Source: Scenedesmus sp. ARA3 (taxonomy: Eukaryota > Chlorophyta > Chlorophyceae > Sphaeropleales > Scenedesmaceae). From it: a stretch of 64,000 nucleotides of DNA. Numbering within the stretch: the first letter of the stretch is position 1; each line of letters opens with the position of its first letter. A program made the translations under genes and the position numbers. Below, piece after piece: positions 58,465 through 64,000 of the stretch. The stretch spans positions 20,111 through 84,110 of the forward strand of contig RWJK01001263.1 in NCBI GenBank assembly GCA_004335835.1, given 5' to 3'. The notes beneath the pieces were generated by a model. That model ran no database searches and was not told where the DNA came from. It saw nothing but the letters and a program-made list of their open reading frames with translations.

Positions 58465-59165
58465 TGCCATCCTTCCCGCCCTGTCTGGCCCTTCCCGCCT
58501 GAAGCCATAGTCAGGCGTTTTGCTATATGCTAGCTGACAGCAGAGCTGGCGAGCCGTCTGGCTGGAAGCGTTGCTGAGTTCAACAGTGGCTGGAAGAGGA
58601 TACTGCAGTCATTTCACAAGCATGTATGAATTGCTGAATCGGCCATGATGCCAAATCCATGCGATGGACACAATGATTGTTTGATTGCTGCCAGCTTTTG
58701 ATTGTATGACGTATACCAACATGAATAGCGCTGATTGATGCATGCAGCGCTATGCGGTCGTTTTTGTTCTGCGCTGCGGTTGTTAGCGGTTGGCTGGCCA
58801 CATAGTACCCGTGAAGGCCTTAAGAGGGCTCATGCATGAGCTTGTGACGTGCCATATGACTAGTGCAGCGCCGTTTGAATGCGCTGCCATGCTCTGACGG
58901 ATCATCGGATGATGATTATGTGACTGAAGCTCGAGGTGGCACATGCACAGAGGCGCTGATTTTGTAACACCCTGTAAGTTGCATGCCTGCAGCTGTTACA
59001 TCCTATACCGGCAAAAGCTTCAAGGCTGTGATGCACACAGCAGGGACACAGCATGCTCGCTGGCGGCGGTAGCCTTGGGGCAAAGCAAGCACGCACAAGG
59101 ACTCCTAAGTCACCATACGATGACAAACACCGCCAGCAGTCCAGCGAAAAACTAGTGTACACCAG
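58465..59165. other. Convergent intergenic region before the NCS1 gene end
   Basis: About 700 bp between two genes ending toward each other. TTACA at 58995-58999 gives TGTAA on the minus strand, about 170 nt past the NCS1 stop, a plausible polyadenylation signal. No gene is visible. Confidence 0.5.
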
Positions 59166-62100
59166 TCAAGATGCTGCTAAGCCAGGCTCACCACCCGTCC
59201 CAGCTGCAGCACCTGCCCCGCTCATCCGCATGCAGCCACAGTACACCAGCATGGACACAGCCACCCCCACAAACCAAGCACAGTCATAGATGGCCCCAAA
59301 CACAGGGCCAGGGCTTGCGGCTAGCCCCACCGAAGCCAGCAGGCCAGGCAGGCAGGGCAGCACGCCGGCAGCCACCGCCAGCAGCGCTGCAACGTTGTAA
59401 CCACCCTACAGCAGAGCAGCACAGCAGCCGGCACACAAGGGGCACAGGGTGAATTGATCAATCCTCAAATGTCAGGCAAACTCAAGTTTTGCTTGCGTCA
59501 AGCAGCAAGATTCTAACAGCGGGCCAGGGCTGCCAGCCAGCCCCATCGATGCCAGCAGCCCCGGAAGGCAGGGCAGCACGCCAGCAGCCACCGCCAACAG
59601 TGCTGCAATGTTGTAGCCGCCCTACAGACAAGCAGAAAGCGCAGCAAGGCTTGTTGAAGCATGCAGCAGGCAGGGCAGCACGCCGGCAGCCACCGCCAGC
59701 AGCGCTGCAACGTTGTAACCGCCCTGCATCCAAGCAGACAGCGCAGCAAGGCTTGTTGAAGCATGCAGCAGGCAGGGCAGCACGCCGGCAGCCACCGCCA
59801 ACAGTGCTGCAACATTGTAACCGCCCTGCAGCAGAGCAGCACAGCAGTTGGCACGACACGGTAGCGTGAGCGAGGTACAAAGGGCTTGGTGACAGCAACT
59901 AGAGGCGTTGTAGCCGCCGGGCAGCCAGGCAGCCAGGCAGCCAGCAGACAGCGCAGGAATGCGGCAATGCTTGCTGACACGTGCAGGGTGTTGACAGCAA
60001 GGGCACACTTCCGACGATGCCTCATCCTTTACGGCAGGCAGCCGCCAAACTGCTCTGAATGAATGAATGAATGAATGAGCTACGCGTGGTGTGTTCACAC
60101 TTGACACCTGCGTAATTTAATGAAGAGGACGTGTGTGGCGATGAGGATACCTCATGCGCCTCTACGCCTCCTGCCATGCCAAACTGCTCTTGATGTAACC
60201 CAGCACGGCGCTCACCTGGTACCAGCAGCGACCGCCAGGGTCCATGGAGTACAGGTCATCCACATCCAGCTGCCTCCCGCGCACAAGGTAGTAATCAGCC
60301 AGCACCACACCAACAACCGGGCCCAGCAGTGCGCTGTAGCCCACCAGCCATCAACAATGCCTCCAAACAGTTGGTCCCCTGTATCATGTCTGATGGCTGC
60401 TAGCCTGGCAACCGCATAACTGCAACCTAGCGCGTAGCTAACCTGGTACCAGTAGCGCCCGGCAGGGTCCATGGAGTACAGGTCATCAATAGCCAGCACC
60501 CGTTTTCGAATCAAGTAGTAGTCAGCCAGCACCACGCCCACCACCGGCCCCAGCAGTGCGCTGTAGCCCACCAGCCAGTTGACAAAGCCGCCACTGCTGG
60601 CCATGAGCTTCCAGGGCATCACGCAAAGACCTAAGAGAGCTGCGGCAGCAAGGGATGACACAGCAACGTTTTGTAAAATGCACAAGACTATGCTGGCCGT
60701 GCTGTTGACGGCATCATGCAAAGACATAGGAGAGCTGCGGCAGCAGTAAGGGAAGCAAGGCGCCCCGGGGCAGTAAAGACTGGTGGCTTGTGTATTTTCT
60801 ACGCCGTGTGTAGCCCACCAGCCAGTTGACAAAGCCGCCGCTGCTGGCCATGAGCTTCCAGGGCATCACGCACAGCCCCAGCAGCGCTGCGGCAGCAGCA
60901 AACAGGCAGACATCGACACGATGCGTTATTTTGGTCCCCGTGCACGGCGAGTTGCGAGCTTCCAGGGTATCACGCACAGCCTCAGCAGCGCTGCAGCACT
61001 GAAGCGATAAGGTGGCAGGGAAGCAGTCAGAGTCATTGGCTTGTGCGATTGTCTGTGCCATGTGTAGCCGATCAGCCAGTTGACGAAGCCGCCGCTGCTG
61101 GCCATGAGCTTCCAGGGCATCACATACAGCCCCAGCAGCGCTGCGGCAGCAAGGGAAATGACACAGCAGGCAGGGTGACTGCAATCCAGCAACATGCATA
61201 TAGTTAAGCTGCTGGCCCTGAGCTTCCAGGGCATCACACACAGCCCTAAGAGAGCTGCAGCAGCAGCAAACAGGCAGGCATCGATATGATGCGCTACTTT
61301 GGTCCCGGTGCACGGCGACTTGCGAGCTTCCAAGGCATCACGCACAGCCCCAGCAGCGCTGCAGCAGCAAGAGAAGTAACACAGCAGGCAGTGTAACCGC
61401 AGTGGTGGTGCAAGTATGCATAAGGATGCTGGCCATGAGCTGCCAAGGCATCACACACAGCCCCAGCAGCGCTGCAGAGCAGCAAGGTAGCAAGCAGTAA
61501 CATCAAGCAAGTGTCGGGCCGACTTCCTCAGCCGGCTGGTGGGCTGCAGCTGCTGACTGAGTGGCTACCCAGGCAGCTCTGCAGCTTAGAGGGTGTGTGT
61601 GGCCAGGGGCGTCGCCCCTGGGCTCCACACCCTCTACCTGTGCAGCTACTACTAGCCATGAGCTTTCATTGCAAGACACACAGCCCTAGGAGAGCTGCGG
61701 CAGCAGCAAGGCGGAAGCAAAACAGCCGCATTATAGAAGTGTTGAGCCGGCTGCCAAAGGCGGTCGGTGGGCTGTAGCGTGATGCTGGCCATGAGCTTCC
61801 AGGGCATCACACACAGCCCTAAGAGAGCTGCGGCAGCAGCAAGGGAAGCAAGGGGAAGGCAGAGTCACAGCATTGTGTGATTGTCACAGCATTGTGTGTT
61901 GTATGAAGCAAGGGAAAGGCAGAGTCACAGCATTGCGTTTAGTTGGATTCTTGCTGGACCCCATGAGCCTTGTCTGGCTCCTTTGTGGGTGGGCCTGTGG
62001 CCCTACTTTGGTAACTAAACTGGTGATGGTCTGCGCCATGGAAAGCCCCAATGCGCGAGCTGCCGCTGCGGGCCATGACTGTTCAAAGCATCACACACAG

Positions 62101-62458
62101 ACCCACCAGCGCTGCGACGAATCAAGGCAGCATGGAACAGGCACGCTGATGAAGCATATGTAAGATGAGACAAGCCGAGTGTTGCTGCTGCAGCGCCCAG
62201 CCGCACCAGAGGTGAGTCCCCCCGTGTTTTCATTCAAGATGCGCGATGAAGCATGTTGGACAATACAGTAACTGGTGGTGGTTTTGATGTATGCTGTGTA
62301 CGCCACGACGTGCAATGTACTGCCCAGCCGCACCAGTGATGAGTCCTCCCGTGGTGAAGCTGATGACCCTTGGTGCCAGGTTGATAATGGCGTTGGCGGG
62401 CGCTACGACATTGGCTGCGATGTTGGTGGTCAGCGTGGCCAGGATGAGCCCTGCAGGT

Positions 62459-62513
<55 letters not shown>

Positions 62514-64000
62514 GTGTCGGCACCTGCATGTCAACTCTTGAATTGGCAGCAATGTTGGTGGCCAGGATGAACCCTGCAGTTAGGCATATTGCAAGCAGCT
62601 TGTGTGTTTACGCGTAACATGTTTCGTTCTGCATGGCGTGCGGCTTACGCTGTTGAAGGCATACACTGTCACTGCTGCGCTGCCATCCCCTACCCCAGCA
62701 CAGTACAGCACACCAGACCACAGCACAGCACACCAGACCACAGCACAGCACAGCACAGCACAACACAGCGCAGCACAGCACAGCAGGCCACAGCACAGCA
62801 CAGCACAGCACATCACAGCACAGCACAGCAGACCACAGCACAGCACAGCACAGCACACCAGACCACAGCACAACACAGCACAGCACACCAGACCACAGCA
62901 CAGCACAGCACACCAGACCACAGCACAACACAGCACAGCACACCAGACCACAGCACAGCACACCAGACCATAGCACAGCACCAGGCATCCCCGTGCATCG
63001 CCCAGCATCGCCCGCTCACCAAAGAGTGACACTGCACCCACCAAAGAGTGACACTGCACTCACCAAAGAGTGACACACACACTGCCAGCGGCTGCGTCAT
63101 GTGGCTCAGCAGCTGACATCACCAAAGAGTGACACTGCTCGCAGAAGAGTGACACATTACTCACCAAAGAGTGACGCGCACACTGCCAGCGGCTGCGTCA
63201 TGTGGCTTAGCAGCTGAATTCACCAAAGAGTAACACTGCTCACAGAAGAGTGACACTGCACTTAACCAAAGATTGACACTGTACTCACCAAAGAGTGACA
63301 CGCACACTGCCAGCGGCTGCGTCATGTGGCTCAGCAGCTGCACCGGGTCTACCACGGGCGCGCCATAGATGACCACAGTGGCACTCGTCACGGCTAGGCC
63401 TGCACAATGATACACAAAAAGGTGCATCAGCATAGCAGCGTGGTGTAATGTGCGTTGTAAATGACCACAGTAGCACTGGTCACGGCAAGGCCTGCACGAT
63501 GATACACAACAAGGTGCATCAGCATGGCAGCGTGATGTAATGCGCGCTGTAGATGACCACAGTAGCACTGGTGACAACCAGGCCTGCACACGCATACACA
63601 AAAAGGTGCTTCAGCATAGCAGCGTGATGTAATGCACCCTGCAGATGACCACAGTAGCACTGGTCACCGCTAGGCCTGCACATTGCTACACAAAAATGTG
63701 CATGAGCATAGCAGCGTGATGTCCAGCTCCCTGAAGATGACCACAGTAGCACTGGCCACGGCTAGGCCTACAGCCTGCAGGGAGCAGCCGCAGCAAGACC
63801 AATACACAACCGGTGCGACAGCGCAGCGTGGTATCACGACGCTGTGCATGATGGACACAGTGGCGCTGGTCACGGCAAGGAGTGAAGAGAAAAAAGCATC
63901 ATGTCTGGTTGCAGCAAATGTACGGGAAGCACGGCAACGTTCTGCATGCGTGCCGGGCTGCTGCTTGACATGCATGTTGAGCCGGCGTGTGATTGGTGCA
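59166..64000 (-). CDS. NCS1 family nucleobase/allantoin transporter, 3' part (5' end outside the window)
   Basis: A 12-helix cation-coupled importer for purines, pyrimidines or allantoin (plant PLUTO type is plastidic; location here unknown). The last four exons are 63289-63399, 62334-62450, 60443-60639 and 59166-59405; they join in phase and give about 221 C-terminal residues that align without gaps to the family: [129 protein letters not shown], then two last helices and a TGA at 59166-59168. The introns are packed with tandem copies of the exon edges, more than in any other gene here. No exon was recognised between 63400 and 64000 except such copies, so the preceding exon lies beyond the window. 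Confidence 0.88.
59526..59955 (-). repeat. Copies of the NCS1 last-exon 5' edge
   Basis: The edge [21 protein letters not shown] (real at 59340-59405) is repeated at about 59526-59625, 59660-59726 and 59766-59825, with a short remnant at 59905-59925. Each is preceded by a GTAG or GCAG acceptor, and the second and third share about 100 bp including AGGCTTGTTGAAGCATGCAG. Confidence 0.85.
60056..60080. repeat. GAAT microsatellite
   Basis: Six tandem copies of the tetramer TGAA/GAAT within the last NCS1 intron. Confidence 0.9.
60208..60350 (-). repeat. Copy of the 3' part of an NCS1 exon with donor
   Basis: Reads [37 protein letters not shown], then a GTGAGC donor. It parallels 60443-60575 of the upstream exon but lacks that exon's first half and has no acceptor. 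It still codes without a stop, so it is young or under some constraint. Confidence 0.8.
60640..62115 (-). repeat. About ten copies of an NCS1 exon 5' edge ([12 protein letters not shown])
   Basis: The functional edge is at 60560-60639. Copies of the acceptor plus [21 protein letters not shown] sequence lie at about 60713-60750, 60815-60899, 60955-61000, 61075-61150, 61210-61268, 61325-61370, 61432-61480, 61655-61710, 61790-61845 and 62070-62115. Two extend through [12 protein letters not shown]. All are direct, with varied length and flanks, and several share a following AAACAGGCAGRCATCGAYA segment. Confidence 0.85.
61588..61635. repeat. Long hairpin in the NCS1 intron
   Basis: AGAGGGTGTG..CCAGGGGC, a GTC loop, then GCCCCTGG..CACACCCTCT. 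The 8-bp inner and 10-bp outer arms are perfect and are joined by a short mismatched stretch, giving a foldback of about 21 bp per arm. Confidence 0.7.
62170..62235 (-). repeat. Copy of an NCS1 exon 3' edge with donor
   Basis: Repeats the [12 protein letters not shown] end and GTGCGGCTGGGC donor of the exon 62334-62450 (real edge 62320-62360). Located about 130 bp downstream in the transcript. A small copy of the same exon's 5' edge lies at 62544-62578. Confidence 0.7.
62459..62512 (-). repeat. CTG run before an NCS1 acceptor
   Basis: Eighteen CAG triplets on the plus strand, CTG on the sense strand, followed by CACCTGCAG and the exon starting LILATLTTN. Same arrangement as in the lipase and helicase genes. 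Confidence 0.8.
62698..62985. repeat. CACAG pentamer satellite
   Basis: Nearly 290 bp of CACAG pentamers interrupted regularly by CACCAGACCA, giving a higher-order unit of roughly 20-35 bp. It lies in the NCS1 intron between exons 63289-63399 and 62334-62450. On the sense strand it is CTGTG-rich. Long frames here are artefacts. Confidence 0.9.
63012..63288 (-). repeat. Copies of an NCS1 exon 3' edge with donor ([13 protein letters not shown])
   Basis: The real edge ends at 63289 ([10 protein letters not shown], then GTGAGT). Two direct copies of [14 protein letters not shown] lie at about 63055-63114 and 63163-63216. Several extra fragments of only CACCAAAGAGTGACAC, the donor border itself, are scattered between 63010 and 63260. 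Confidence 0.8.
63369..63880 (-). repeat. 92-bp tandem array of an NCS1 exon 5' edge
   Basis: ATGACCACAG starts at 63369 (real exon), 63461, 63553, 63645 and 63737, exactly 92 bp apart; a diverged copy (ATGGACACAG) starts at 63851. Each unit carries the [18 protein letters not shown] start of the exon, its CTGCAC-side acceptor and about 55 bp of intron. Confidence 0.88.

Noticed and set aside
61588..61635. Rho-independent terminator
   Set aside because: The gene context is nuclear eukaryotic, there is no following T run, and the hairpin is inside an intron.
62580..63059. Long Cys/Leu/Val-rich and Ser/Thr/His/Gln-rich frames over the CACAG satellite
   Set aside because: A pentamer repeat stays open in several frames without selection; no family resemblance.
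63369..63880. CRISPR-like or minisatellite-only reading of the 92-bp array
   Set aside because: Each unit begins with the coding start of a real NCS1 exon. The unit is explained by duplication of that exon edge.
1..64000. Bacterial or viral origin of part of the window
   Set aside because: All recognised genes are eukaryotic, intron-rich and share the same splice signals and repeat habits from end to end.

Overview
The window is nuclear DNA of a green alga. It carries an axonemal dynein heavy chain, so the lineage makes flagella at some stage. It also has a plant-type CDKA kinase, an ER syntaxin of the plant SYP81 type, organelle-targeted proteins, and many short exons with GT-AG introns. 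Moderately high GC and abundant CAG/CTG microsatellites suggest a chlorophycean (Chlamydomonadales or Sphaeropleales-like) alga. That placement is inference; no marker gene fixes the species. No rRNA, tRNA, CRISPR array or intact transposon was recognised.

Layout, left to right: a Qa-SNARE (SYP81/syntaxin-18 type, minus, 18-2953). A single very large gene for a single-headed inner-arm type dynein heavy chain (minus, 3615-34750) fills half the window. CDKA with the PSTAIRE helix (minus, 36363-39516). An SLC25 mitochondrial carrier (plus, 40339-42912). A secreted class-3 lipase (plus, 44087-46991). A mitochondrial A-type Fe-S assembly protein of the ISCA2 type (minus, 48801-50486), head to head with a probably organellar DEAD-box helicase resembling RH47 (plus, 50890-56362). 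A secreted Pro/Ala/Ser-rich protein of unknown function (plus, 56994-58464). The 3' part of an NCS1 nucleobase transporter (minus, 59166 to the window end). For CDKA, the carrier, the lipase, ISCA2, the helicase, the secreted protein and the visible NCS1 exons, I followed splice sites exon by exon and the reading phases close perfectly. The genes are not an operon and share no evident pathway.

The strongest unexplained signal is structural. In at least seven of the nine genes, the terminal part of an exon, together with its splice site and flanking intron, has been tandemly duplicated in direct orientation into the neighbouring intron. This leaves 1 to about 10 diverged 'exon-edge' copies. 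Some arrays have an exact period: 106 bp in the lipase gene and 92 bp in the NCS1 gene. Homology of the spliced products shows that these copies must be skipped. A second pattern is strand-specific: CTG runs on the sense strand lie directly upstream of 3' splice sites in genes of both orientations.
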